Source: Endothia cerciana (taxonomy: Eukaryota; Ascomycota; Sordariomycetes; Diaporthales; Cryphonectriaceae). Taken from it: 64,000 nt of DNA. The stretch's first letter is position 1. Each line of letters starts with the position of its first letter. Below are positions 21,174 to 32,914 of the stretch, piece by piece. The stretch lies in NCBI GenBank assembly GCA_026119935.1, contig JALRMH010000005.1, forward strand, positions 744,001 through 808,000. Reading direction: 5' to 3'. The notes beneath the pieces are model-generated. The model was not told the DNA's origin, did no database searches, and saw only the letters and a program-made list of their open reading frames with translations. The translations under genes were made by a program, and so were the position numbers.

Positions 21174-22329
21174 ATGTCACATAAGTACCGGGATGTTTTT
21201 GTCAAACCTGACCTAGATCAGCGAGACGCCACCATTCTTGACGAATTCCGCAGTCTCCATCCTTGGATCTCAGAACGAGTCCAAACCCTCGCCTCTGCGG
21301 ATGTCATCCTTGGAAATACCCGGAAGACACGAAAGAGACAAGGTCACCTATGCAACCTGCTCGCAATGACGATTGGCCGCGAGTGTCGTGACCCGCGTGA
21401 CAAGATCTATGCGCTGTATGGTGCCGTGCCAGCTCTACAGGCTGAGTACCCGGCAGACTACAACAAAGAGTTGGGACGGATAATGCTGGAAGCTACGGCA
21501 TTTGTCGTGAACCACGAGGTGGGTCTCATGGACTACGGACTCTGGGCACTCCTCAAGGACCAAACCGCCGGTCCGCCGTGGGCGATCGACTACAGGCGCT
21601 GGTATTTGGAAGACATCCTGAAATTCCAGGCACTGGTAAGGGACAAGGGCGTTGTCCCGAGTCTTAGGCTCGCGCAAGGTGTACCGAAAGCTGTTGCAGA
21701 TGTGCAGACGAAGACACTGACGCTTTAGGCCCGGACGTCGGGGACTTGGGTGACAGTATATCATCTCGGATCGAATATTGACGAGGTAATCCAACTAATG
21801 CCTTGGAAGCTGAAAGAAGTAGTGAGGAACAAAACCGAAATCGGGGTTAGACGAGCCGAGTCATGCATTGCGATACTCTTCCGGTTCTGTCTCACACTTG
21901 CTGGGGTGGATTCGAAAACCACAGAAGGATATATCCAACAAATTAATCGAGGGTTTCAAAGCCCGGAGTTACAAACGGAAGATCTAGATCTACCAAGCGT
22001 TGACAAAACTCTTGGTCTCCTGGTCAACAAAACTCTTATAATAACGGACAAAGGCTGGTTGGGAATTGGAGTTGACCCTGTGGAGAAGAGGGACACCGTG
22101 GTTCTGAGCCTTGAAATAGCAAGCCCCAGACGTTCTAAGGCGAGTCTCCGAGTTCTTCGTCGATGGTCCAGAGTACTGGAGAATGGTCGGATTGGCGAGA
22201 GTAGATGGGATTGATGACTACGTACAGGACGTGGAACTGGTAGCTGACGTCGAGAAGCTGGAATATGAGCGCTTCTTGATTGTTGATGAAAAAGCCAACG
22301 AAGTACAATCTCACTCAGGGCAAAGCTGA
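21174..22329 (+). pseudogene. HET-domain (heterokaryon incompatibility-like) gene remnant, C-terminal half
   Basis: The frame from 21174 encodes a segment typical of HET-domain proteins just after the HET core: TIGRECRDPRDKIYALYGAV followed by a YPADYNKELGRIMLEAT helix. In intact relatives this block precedes a variable C-terminal region. Here a TAG at about 21726 interrupts the frame; the same frame resumes (VTVYHLGSNIDEVI) and runs to about 22140, after which the homologous continuation (EFFVDGPEYWRMVGLARVDGI) is found in another frame until a TGA at 22327. The N-terminal HET motifs are absent. At least one nonsense change and one frameshift, plus loss of the N-terminus, mark it as a pseudogene. 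HET proteins trigger incompatibility-type cell death in fungi and are often under rapid turnover. Confidence 0.7.
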
Positions 22330-23054
22330 CCTCACCTTGCCCATCAAGGCATAAGGAGCTCTCCTTCCGTTGACACTTAAGTTAACAATCTTGCTTCAGT
22401 CTTGGCCTGCAGCTCCCAAGAACGAATCACTTCGCTATCGAAGAGAATATGGCACGTGCCTTGACATGCTATGGCTCGTCGTGTTAGCATCAACTAGTAT
22501 GAGGGCTCTCATGCGAGATGAGAACGTGAAGAGGGATCCGGTGGATTGGATTGACAGCTAAGTAGGCTGGAAGAAATGAGATATCGTGGGGGACTACCAC
22601 CCTCTCTTCCGCTTGACACTCTAATACAAGCAGCTCTCGAAGCTTACCAAGGAAGGCTATTGAGGATTCGATAAGCTTTCTCACCTTGATAAAATTTCCG
22701 TCCTCGTTCCTGATTTTGTTTACTTACATTTCACTTTGGGGAAGGGACGTTTCCTTATTTGTCGTTCCTCGCATTGCAAGATAATTTAGAGGATGGAGAG
22801 ATTTTAAATACCCAGATTAATCTATGTAATAATCTGACATTCTTCTTCAATCTCAACTCACAGAATACAAAACGGGCACAACGCCCTCGGAAAAGTCCTT
22901 GTCTTACCAAGCCCAGGTAGATGACAAATTCATATATATCATTCTGTCCCGGACTCGGCCAATTCTGGAGAGGAGCCCCTGACGTTGATCAGAATATCAT
23001 GATCACTCTCACTCCTATCATTCGAATTCCTCTTGCCCAATCCCACCACGTGCT
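22330..23054. other. AT-rich spacer between the HET remnant and the P450 pseudogene
   Basis: AT-rich from about 22680 to 22960 with no supported gene. The low GC contrasts with the GC-rich P450 pseudogene next to it. Confidence 0.45.
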
Positions 23055-24891
23055 TCAGGCTTCCATCCCCCTCGACTGACAGCTCCTCATCCCCTCCTTC
23101 GCCGCCTCCCACATCCGTCGCAGCTCCTCCGTCTTCTCCTCGCCGGCCCTCGGGACCGCGTCAAAGTCGAACCTCGCCGGTTTCGCCATCAGCAGCGGCG
23201 TGTACGTATCCCAGTGTACCGGCACCTCGTCGCCGGTCACTGGGTCGCGCTTTCTCTGCACGGTGAGCGCCTACGCCAACCCGCCCATGGCGAGGAACAG
23301 GTCGTGCTCCACGATAGGGACGCCCTGGCAGGTGCGGTGCCCGAAACCGAACTGCGAGTAGCTGTTCAGGTTGGAATGGTGGGTCACTGGCTCGCGGTAG
23401 GTTGCGGCGTAGGCGGGCGAGAGCCAGCGGTCCGGGTTGAAGGCCTCTGGGTCGGGATAGGTTGTTTCGTCGCGGGTGAGGCCCCTGAGACGCTGTTAGC
23501 ATGGCCATCGCCTGGTGCGAAGGTGATGATCCTCAGGTTCTTACCACTCCAGAGCATGAACCGTCGCTCCAGCCGGGATAAAGTATCCCTTGTACACATC
23601 GTCCTTCTCAAGCGCATGCGGAATCCCCGTCGGCACAGGCGGCCTCCAGCGCAGGGCCTCCTTCACCACCACTCTCAGCGTTGGCTACTTCTCCCTATCA
23701 TGCCACTGGGAACACCGGCCCTGACACTTCTGGTCGATCTCCTCCTGCAGCTCCCTCTGCCAATCTGGATAGTGGCACATAGCAAGCAGATACGACTGGA
23801 TCGGGCTCTCGATGGTAAGGGCGCCCGCGATCGCCATCAGGCCCACCACATACATGGCCTCCGCCTTGTCCGTACCCGTACACCTCCGCAGACCCTGCTC
23901 GCCCCCTGGCGCCACCTTCTCTCCCGCTCCCTGCCCGCACTCCTTGTCCTCCAGGAACGTCTTTACAGAGCTAGGCCTCGAGCCCCCTTCCCGCATCTTC
24001 TCCTCCAAGTACCCGACATTCATCCTGAACATCCACTCCTCCAGCTCGTGCCGTGCGTGCTCCTTCCTCTTCCAAGGGCTCAGCGACGCGGGCATGTGCC
24101 AGCTGACGACGTTAGACAGCGCGCCGCAGGGCGAGACGGCCTCGAGCAGGCCGAGGGTGGTCCTGCGCAGGACCTTAGCCGGGTGCGGGCTCCTCCAGCA
24201 CACCCGCGAGACGGTCCGGGAGGTGAGCTGCTCGACCCATTCGATGTAGTTGGCGCTGTCCTGCGACATGAGGTAGAGGAAACGGTCGCGCTCGCGGGTA
24301 GGGTAGCCGTGCAGGGAGGCGTGTGCGGATGTGGCCATCGGGTGATCGCAGAGCCTGCGTTGGCGTTTCCAGGTGTCTGTTGGAGTGAGCGTCAGTATTT
24401 CGTTTTGTTCTTCTCTTGGTAATGTTGACGGGAGTCTTGGGTGAGAACCCACCAGTCCTCCCGAGCAGGGCCAGATAGCCACCGCTGGTCTGGTTGTCCG
24501 GCAGGTTTGCGATGACGGGGCGGTCTGAGTAGACCGTGCTCCTCTTGGACAGCAGGTCGTGGGCGATCTTTTCGCTCGAGATCCAGACATGTACGGTGCC
24601 GAATATCTCTATCTGGTAGATACGTCCGTACTCCTTGCTCTACTCGTAGAACTTCAGCTACGATGCCTCCGGCGGTACATCGTGGACCCGGCCGATGAGA
24701 GGAAGGCTTGGAGAGTCGTCAGTCACCGGGTCTTTACCATCAACGTCTCGGACCTGGCTAGACTCACCTTTTGGCCCTGGTAGTGGTCGAGTGCCCTTGG
24801 GCAACTTCTGCCTCTTGGCCCTCGAGTAGAAGACATGCACTATTGCAAGCGCAAGCCCTACAATCACGAACAGAAATGGCGTTGTGAGCAT
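23055..24891 (-). pseudogene. Cytochrome P450 monooxygenase pseudogene (four in-frame stops)
   Basis: A nearly full-length microsomal P450 on the minus strand. It starts at the ATG at 24891 with a membrane anchor and the proline hinge (LPKGTRPLPGPKG), and retains the K-helix EALR, a PDPEAFNPDRWL segment and the heme-binding motif FGFGHRTCQG. Likely introns are 24377-24452 and 23485-23544, both with good splice sites. Four TAG codons break the frame: 24658-24660 and 24640-24642 (each where relatives have Trp), 23685-23687 (just before PTLR) and 23271-23273 (GGLA-stop-ALTV, again a Trp position). The first putative intron near 24760 also no longer restores frame with its AAG acceptor. All four stops can be explained by single C:G to T:A transitions (TGG or CAG to TAG). 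Otherwise the coding potential is well preserved, so inactivation looks recent. Confidence 0.87.
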
Positions 24892-26102
24892 TCCGGACCG
24901 GGTGTTGATTCACGATAGATCATGCTACAGACTCAGGAAGTAGGACAGGATACGAGACAGCAGAAATATCAGTAATCTACTATCAAAAATTCGTCGCTTC
25001 ACGGGAGCGAGGCCTCTAACATATATCAACAGGACCTGACATGGAGATCGACAACATGCTCGGCCCTCAGCGGGCCTCCACAGTCAAGGGCTCCGCTCAA
25101 GGCGGTACAACGCAAGATATCTCACGGATAGTTCTGACCACGGCGTTATAAGAGGCCCTGAGACCGTGGGCATTTGGTGTCGTCCCCAGATTGCTTCCTG
25201 TCGCTTGGCGGGACAAGGGGACCGTCGTGATGAGAGGCGAGACGGCAGCGTCCGTACGAGACAGGTCGTGCTGACGTCTACATTGCTCGTACTCAACGCC
25301 AGGTAAGAACGTGCAACGATCTCAGACCACTAGCCTGTATCATCACCAGAGGAGGGGGCGGGTCCTCAACCCCCAACCCTTCGCATGGGCTCAGTCGAGC
25401 TGTCGGCGGACATCACTTGACATGACGAAGGGGCTGAAATTCTTGACATTACCAGCTTCTCGCGGACTGCCTGGCTGTGTTCCGCCGTGAAGGTTTATCT
25501 TTCACCTGAGGTGGGAGGCAGACAACAGAATGCAGACGGCAGAGACAGGAAAAGACGTCAAGAATGCAACGACGTCCCTCAGAGCCGGTTTAGCGGCGAT
25601 ATGGAGTCTGGCCCACGGCAAGCACTCCAGCCACAGGCCGAGCGGTGCTGTTGAGCGTTGAGGCTCGTTCGCGATATTTCCTTAGCAGCCGGAGTCCCCT
25701 AAAACGACCTGGGACGAGCATGCACTAAAGCAAACATCTAAGCCCCTGAAGCTAAGAGACTCGCCCGACAGAGAGGCCCGCATCCTTGGGAACAAGCCAC
25801 TTAGTTCATCCCTTGATGCAGCCCTGCTGCAAACAGACGACATAGTCTTCATCCGATGTTCTGAAAGGGTACGAATCGAAGCGCAAGTACACGCGGCTGG
25901 TGATACGAGAACAGTGAACGGATTTCTGAATAGATTTTGCTTATCACTGTCTACTAGAAGGGGCTTTCAGCGGCGAAACAGCTATGGGGGATCTACGCAC
26001 ACTTTCCGCAGAAGACTTTCTTCTGTGGCCGCTTCTCAAGCACACCGCCCCCCCCCCCCCACCTCAACCAACTACGGGGGAATATGTGGTAGTGCAAGAC
26101 GC
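24892..26102. other. Intergenic downstream of arginyl-tRNA synthetase
   Basis: Contains the P450 promoter remnant and the 3' flank of the synthetase gene. A poly-C run lies at 26047-26060. No gene is supported. Confidence 0.45.
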
Positions 26103-28432
26103 TCACATCCGCTCCACAGGCGTCAACCCTAGCAAACGCATGCCATTCGAAATTACTATGCGCGCCGCATCGTACAGCGCCATACGGGCCTTCTTGGTCT
26201 CCTCCTCGGCACCCACGATGCGCAGCTGGTCGTATGACGAGCTGAGCACGTGTGTCAGCTTGAACAGGTACACCACCACGGTTGTGGGCTCCAGTGTCTT
26301 GAGCGTGTTCTGCACCACATCGGGCCACTGGCTGAGCACCCGGACAAGGTTCACAGCGTGCGGCTCCTTCAAGAGCGTGAGGTCTGCCTTGGCCAATTCC
26401 TCGGCAGGGATTGCTGCCCGGCGCTCGATGGAGCACACGCGTGCGTGGGCATATTCGAGGTAGGGGCCAGTGTCGCCCTCGAATGAGGTCATTGCCTCCA
26501 TGTTGAAGGTGTAGTTGTTGATCCTGTGATGATGTCGTCAGTTAATAATCTCAGTCCGTGGCTGATCAATGCATGTCACGTGCGCACCTCTTGCCGGTCA
26601 TATCCTGGATCATCACACTGCTGATACCTAGGGTATCAGCCGTTGCCTCCGGGTTCTCAACCTGCGAGTACTTGTCGTCGTTCTTGCGCATCACCTCGTG
26701 CATCTTATCGCCCACATCCCGCAGGATGTCATCGAGGAACTTAACCGTCCCCTTCCGCGTGCTCATACCAAGCACCATACCGAAGTTGATGTGTTGGCAC
26801 TTGGCGGCTATCTCCTTGTGGCCCATAAGCTCCACGATCTTGAACAGCTGCTTCAGATGCAGGTCCTGCTGCGATGCGACAACGTAGATCATCTGGTCGA
26901 AGTTGTACTTCTCGTGCCGGCCCAGAAGCTCACTGATGTCCCGCGTCAGGTACAAGGCGGTGCCGTCCTTCTTCCGGATAATAGGCCGCTCAAGGCGCTT
27001 GCCCTCCTTGCCCGGGATGAGCGACGCGAAGTCCACGACACGGGCGCCGTCTGACTCTGTCGATATACCCTTCTCCTCCATCTGCTTTGCGGCTGCCTCC
27101 ATTGCTGCTTCCGGCACCTGACTTTCGCCCGAGTAACTGTCAAAATGGATGTTCAACCGTGCGTAGGTCTGTTGATACCGAACGATCGACAGGTCACGGA
27201 ACCGGCGCCATTGTGCCAAAGCCGCCTCATCACCGTCCACCATCTTCTTAAAGTATTTCCGGGCCTGCTCGTCCAGGCCACTCTCCGTCAGCTGCGCCGC
27301 CTCTGCTTCCTTGCCCTCCGCTTTCAGTGCCTTTATCCTCTCCTCTTCCTCCTTGATCTCGGCGTTGATCCGGACGTATAGATTGAAGAGGTGGTTGATC
27401 GGGTCCTTGTTCAACGTCTCCTCGTCGCCGTACCGCTCAAACGCCAACGCCAGCAGACCATACTGCTTGCCCCAATCACCCAGGTAGTTGATGCGGACGA
27501 CATCCCAGCCCGCGCCCTCGTACAAGTTTGAAATGAAGCCGCCGATGATCGTACTCCGCAGGTGACCGGCGTGAAAGGGCTTCGCGATGTTGGGCGAAGA
27601 GAACTCGACAATGATACGCTTGCGGTCGCCCTTGGGGTTCTTTGGGTCCTTGAGGCCCAGTGCCGGGTTGTTGCCGTAGCTTTTGCCCAACGAGCGGATC
27701 AAGGGGACGACGGCCTTTGTGAGCGGCTCAGCCCTAAAGTAGAAGGACAGGTGGACGGCGGTCACGACGGGCTTGTTGATGAGGGGGTCGTCCTCGGGGA
27801 ACTGTAGGCTCAGCACGATCAGCAGCCGATCTCCTGCTTTACATCTCTTTGGGCGCTCGGCATACCTTCTCTGCCCACTCCTTGGCCAGCTCGTCAGGCT
27901 TCTTGCCCTTTACCCTCAGGGCGGGCACAGCCAGCATGACGTCGCCCTTGTCCAGGCCTTGCGTCCATTGTATCGCGGGGTAGATGATCTTGGGGTCCAC
28001 ACCCGTGATCTTCTCGAGGATGTTGGTCAAGTGTAGCCTGTAGACATCGACGGGGTTTGTCTCAGGGTAGCACGCAGGGAACTTGTCGCGGATTTGGTCA
28101 AGGGACAGGTCGGAGGTGAGCTTCACCAGCTGGTCAATGCCAGTCGGAGGTGGAACCGCCATGATGATAGCCTGGTGGAAGGATGATGCGACTGGTTTGG
28201 TTCGGAGGGCAGCAGAGGTATGGAAGCGACAGGTCGCGATCGGTCGTGGGGTCAGCGCTCGAAGGGCTGTGGAATTCGAGTCGAGAGTCAAGGTGGGGTT
28301 GTTTTTGTTGGATGAGGGGTCCGTAAACTGCTGTCGCAGACGTGAAGTCGCCTTTGTGCTGAGTAGTTGCGATTTTTGAGTTGGGTTGAAGGAGAGAAGT
28401 GAGCGTCGAGGGAGCGGACGGACAACGTGCAT
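26103..28432 (-). CDS. Arginyl-tRNA synthetase, probably both mitochondrial and cytosolic forms
   Basis: Class I synthetase charging tRNA-Arg. Exons on the minus strand are 28432-27866, 27801-26588 and 26523-26103, with two 64-bp introns (GTATGC...CTACAG and GTGCGC...ATCACAG). The long form has 733 residues. The catalytic core shows the class I signature as SSPNIAKPFHAGHLRSTIIG and the KMSKS-equivalent loop as GMSTRKGTVKFL, followed by the anticodon-binding helical domain with the conserved MTSFEGDTGPYLEYAHAR. Residues 1-90 are rich in Arg, Ser and Thr, poor in acidic residues and contain RFHTSAALR, typical of a mitochondrial presequence with its cleavage site. A second in-frame ATG at 28162 (MAVPPPTGID) sits in the strong context ATCATGG and begins exactly where cytosolic relatives begin, giving 643 residues. 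The weak first ATG (GATATGC) allows leaky scanning. Confidence 0.94.
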
Positions 28433-28793
28433 ATCCTCTCCTTTTCAATATGCTCAGGATGATTTAACTGCTGCCTTTTGCTGGTGACTCAATCGCCTTT
28501 TTTTTTTTTTCCCTTCAACTGCAGTTACCCCAGCATGCCCAAGCTCTTTCGCCCACTGCACCGCGCTTATCGATAACAGCTCACCTGGCGCAGAACCCCC
28601 CCCCCCTCCCAAACAGAAAAGAAAGAAAAATAGAATTGAGAAAATGATATGAAAACCGCCAGCCACCAGGAGACGTCTTAGCTTTTCACGCACTTACAGC
28701 TGCATAGCTGTACTTCGTATGGGTATTGACATCGAAATTTCTTTTCCATTGGTCATGTTCATTCACGTAGCTCGTCACGAATATTACGCAGGT
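28433..28793. other. Promoter/leader of arginyl-tRNA synthetase and 3' flank of the reductase
   Basis: Tandem same-strand spacing of 361 bases. It contains a T run (28499-28511) and a C run (28597-28609) and no gene. Confidence 0.5.
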
Positions 28794-30745
28794 CTAGAAG
28801 CAGTACTCCTCGACATGTAAATGTATCCCTTGCGCACCAGTCCCCTTGTGCACGGCTCTCTCGTCGCTCAACTTCGCAACACAATTCCTGGCCCTCGCAA
28901 CCAGCGACTTTCCACCACAGACGACTACAGACGCCTCGCCACCAGCCGCCTCTACAGCATCCCTGATGAACGCCTCAATATCCGGCCTCGAGCTCAGGTG
29001 GTGTACATGCGAGTCGCTGCTGGCAGAGCTTCCGCGCCTCCCGCCAGCCAGTGCAGCTTGTTTCTCGACGTCGACGGCGGTGACGTCGGTCTTGTTGTTG
29101 AAACTGGCCCGATTGGAGGGTGAAGCACTGGATGAGGATGAGGATGCGCCGGAGGTCTTCTCACGAGTGCCTGATCTCTCGAGGAGCATAGGTAGTGGTG
29201 GCCCCTGTGTCACGGCAATGTGGACCTTCAGTTCGATGCCAGCATCCGCCGCCCTATCGATCATCTCGTGAAGTCTTTGGACGTAGTAATCAATCTCGTC
29301 GCCCTTCTTGGCGGCGAGCAGGAAGTCTATCCGCCGCGTACACAAGGGCTCATCCTTGGACATGAGGGCGCTCTCCAGGATTGGTAGGGTGAAACTGGCT
29401 CCTGTGGATGCCGAGATGAGGACAAGCGTGTCATATATATCCCATCGTGGTGGAAGACCATAGGGCCCGGTGACGAACGCCGTCACTGTCTCCTTTTTTC
29501 CTGATGTCTGCGTCTTCTTCGCATAGTTGTAAAGCCTCCGCGAGAAGCCCTTGTGCTTCCTTACGACGAGCTGGATGCTGTTGCAGATGCACGTCTCGGG
29601 CAAGGTGTGAGCGCTGGCAATGGTGTATGGGTGGTGATCCGATAGACCAATCTTGGGCATCCACAGATACAAATGCTGTCCTGCTCTCCAGGAGAAATGG
29701 ACGTCCTTGATGGTGACGACAGCGATGTCTTCGCCGACTGCCCGAATCTGTGCCTGATGCCCGATTCTCTGCCCGCCCTTGCACCCCGACCGATTTGGTC
29801 TAAACTTGACGTTCTGCCAGATGAGTAAGACGGTCCGGTAGAAGCGATCGAAGCACAGAGCTGCGATGGCAAACCAGACGTTGTACTGCGCATAATCAGG
29901 GACGTGGATGTAGACGATATAGAGGAAGAGGATCCAGGTCAGCATGTGCTGCGCGACGAAGAACTCGTAGCACATGTGCCGCAAGGGTACCAGCGTGGAG
30001 ATGTTGGCCCACAGCAACAAGCCCCAAGCGCCCAGTCCGTACTTGACCATGGGCATTATCTCAATCTCCTCCTTGACAATATCGGAGCGCACCCACTCTG
30101 ACCAAAAGTGCCATCCGTGCACCGTCGCCGTGATGAACATGGTGCGCGCAACCCATCGGTGCAGCCAGTTGAGGCGCTCGTAGCTACTCCCGACGATCGT
30201 CCCTATGACGCTGCTCTTGGATGCGAGCAGGTAGAGGAAGGGCACCTGTGTGACGGTGACCCAGGCATTTCGGAAGCCGATGCGCTCCCAGAAGTAGGCG
30301 TCCTTGACGATCGCACCTGCGGTGGCCATATAGATGACGACGGCCCAGTAGACGAGCAGGACCAGTACACGGCCCATCGATGGAGGCGTCAGCCAGGAGA
30401 GGGAGCGGGTGGGAACGTATAGTTGAGGATAGCTGGCTTCACGGCCTATGGCGGTCGCTGTCGCCCATGCTTGTGATATGGGGCCGTGCGGCTTTGTGGG
30501 GAACTGGATGGGCGAGGCTGAACATCTTCGTAACCTGTAAGTTGTGAGTATGGACGAGCTGGCCGGGTTGAGGTGAGTAGGGTGCCAGCGACCACGACGG
30601 ACCTTATTCTCCTCTGAAGATCGTTGGCAGCGCGCACTATCAAGAGTAGACCTATCACACCGACGATGAGGTACCAGTATGTGCGCGCCAAGCCCATGTT
30701 CTCGACCTGGAACAGGCTCGTCCCCATATCCATAGACATATCCAT
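28794..30745 (-). CDS. Ferric/cupric-chelate reductase (FRE-type, NADPH oxidase superfamily)
   Basis: Plasma-membrane metalloreductase that passes electrons from NADPH through FAD and two hemes to extracellular Fe(III) or Cu(II). Exons 30745-30603 and 30534-28794 (68-bp intron, donor GTCCGT, acceptor TTACAG) give 627 residues. One hydrophobic segment lies at about residues 20-36, then the ferric-reductase membrane core. His173/His187 and His244/His258 are each spaced by 14, as required for two stacked hemes. HPYTIAS (349-355) binds FAD, GPYG binds NADPH, and the C-terminus ends with the CGG nucleotide loop and a HVEEYCF tail. A Ser-rich insert interrupts the NAD domain at about 520-580. The start at 30745 (MDMSMDMGTSLFQ) matches the short N-terminus usual in fungal members; the reading further upstream is open but not needed. 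It is divergent from the BIM1-like gene at 32915. Confidence 0.9.
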
Positions 30746-32914
30746 CTTACCTGCTTGTGTGGATGAAAGAGGCCCAGGAGGCAGGATGGTTCGCGATGGA
30801 TCTCGGTGTGTCCAGATAAAAGCACGATCTTCGAGCAGCGAGAAGTCTGTGCCTGCCAAGACGAGCGCTCCTTGCAACCTGAGAAGCTATCAAGACCCAA
30901 AGGAAGTGTAAGCCGTCCGGCTCTTGATAGCGGGAGGGTCGATACTTAGACCTCGAGATGCTCTTGGATACCGAGCCTATGACACACACTGGAGCTTATC
31001 GCCACATGGATGAAGAAACCAATGATTTCAATGCCGGGGAGCAAATTGTCATCTCACGCCAGCCGTACAGGCACAGGCCGCCAGAGCAACCCAGGCGAAG
31101 GGCTCTGAGACGTCTAGGCCAGTGAGATGCCGGTCCACCACGCAAGACAGATTTGAAATCCTGATAACCCCAGCAGTCAGGAAGGTCTGAGGAGGGGTCG
31201 CGAGAGGGATATCAGGGTACCGCCGGCGAGAGGCTCAGAGAACCCATGACCGGGTCCACATTTCAACGTGGGAAAATTGGATAGTGTGGTTGCAAGCTCT
31301 CCGGTACGGCGGCATCACCACCCTCACTCAGTCCCTCATCGATCCGAGCCGAGACGAGGAGGAGGAATAGAAACTTGCTCATCAAGGCTCGGGCTCCTCC
31401 TGAGGCGGCGCGCCGGCGTCAGACCAGCGGTAGGCTTCCCGGGTCGGTACTAGGGCATCAGAGGTGGTTAGGTGGCGGTCTCGAACAATCAGTGAGGCTC
31501 CACTTCTTGGGCTGTTTCTCCCTTCAGCACCACGAGCGCCTGGAATGTTTTTTTTTTTTGGTTTTTTATTGGGGGGGTGGGGGGGCTCGGCGAGCAGTCT
31601 TTCCTTCGTGTTTCTCATGAGGATCCCAAAGCCCATAGAGGTCGGGGTCAGGCTCGTGTGTCTTCCTCTCTGCCTCTCGTCGTGGGAACCTAGAGCGTCG
31701 TCGAGTCTTCGCATATCTTTGGTAGTTGTCGCTTTCCAAAAGCTGATGGCGCTGCAGAAACATGCTCAGAAGGTCGAGATGCAACCCCTGCTGGCGCACG
31801 GTTGTGGCGCCAAGGACCCGCTGAACAAGGCCTCATGCTTAACCGGGGTGAGCCTAGGCTGAGCAAGTATCCTGCCGCTAGACCATGGCCTAACTAGTCC
31901 AGCCTCATCAACCTCACCTCACCACAGATGTGTACTATAGTATGTGTGAGTTGACCTAGGGCGGGGGCAAAAGGACCTCGAGGGCGATCGCATGTCATCA
32001 TTCCATGGTCTTCCGGTCCAGCAGACGAGGATGGTCTCGGCAAGACATACAGAAGAACCTCTGAAGTGAGTTGGAGGAAAAGAGCCGATCTGAAGCTTGA
32101 GGTTATCTTGTGGAGGAGCTGTTTCCAAACATCAAACAGCCGTCGACTCAAGGATCCAGGCCAGAAGATGTCCTTCCTTGATCGCCGTCCCAGCTCTGTG
32201 TCCCATGTGCGAGTCGCCAATCCCAGATAGAACGTGACAGTTCCGACCAGTCGGTACCGGCGTGAGCAGGTTTGAGACGACAGTCTCTGCCTCAACAAGA
32301 GATACCCAAGAGCATGTTTGGAAGTGCCGGCAGATTGCTCACAGTTCCTATTCCACAGAAGCCCCTGGACACTCCTCTCGTTTAGGTATTCTTACTCGGG
32401 GTTGGGGCTGAATGTCTTCATCATGCCTTCCTCCCGAATGGGGGTGAGCCTCGCTCTTCTCGTCTTTGTTTCGTTCCATGATATGAGCTTGAATCACGGC
32501 TGGCTGTCTTCCTTCCTGCCGACCTTTCCCTTTCTGAGGTAAGACACCGAGAATTCCCACCTGCGCCCTGGTCGATACACGTTCCAACCCCAGTTATGTG
32601 CTCAACCTAGTTGCGCTGCACCTCCGCTGGCGTTTCCACCCAGGTTCTCTAGACCGAGAGCCCACGCTAGACCCCCGCCATCTCGAGGCTCTCCGAGCTC
32701 TTTTAGACCTGCGATCTTCCGCTCCGGATCTGTCTCACTCCCTCGCATCTCCTCAGCTCTCTCCCTCGATCATCTTGCCGTACCAGGTTCCCTGCCCACT
32801 CCAGAACACAAGTCTTATTCTCCATATCACTCCCCAAGCCTCATCATTCCTACGACACCTCATCGAGTATCGAGACCCTCACCCAGTACTTCGACCCTCC
32901 AAACAACACGCAAC
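30746..32914. promoter_or_regulatory. Divergent promoter shared by the metalloreductase and the BIM1-like gene, with TTGCTCA elements
   Basis: This 2.17-kb region separates two divergently transcribed genes with metal-related functions. I see TTGCTCA at 31375-31381 (plus), 31860-31866 (minus) and 32335-32341 (plus), and TTGCTCC at 31038-31044 (minus). The yeast copper-sensing activator Mac1 binds TTTGCTCA, and its Podospora orthologue GRISEA controls copper uptake, so these are candidate copper-response sites. Other parts are unremarkable: a T run at 31549-31558 and G run at about 31571-31584, and open frames with no motif. The final 300 bases are C/T-rich, as in a fungal leader. Function of the sites is inference from sequence only. 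Confidence 0.4.
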
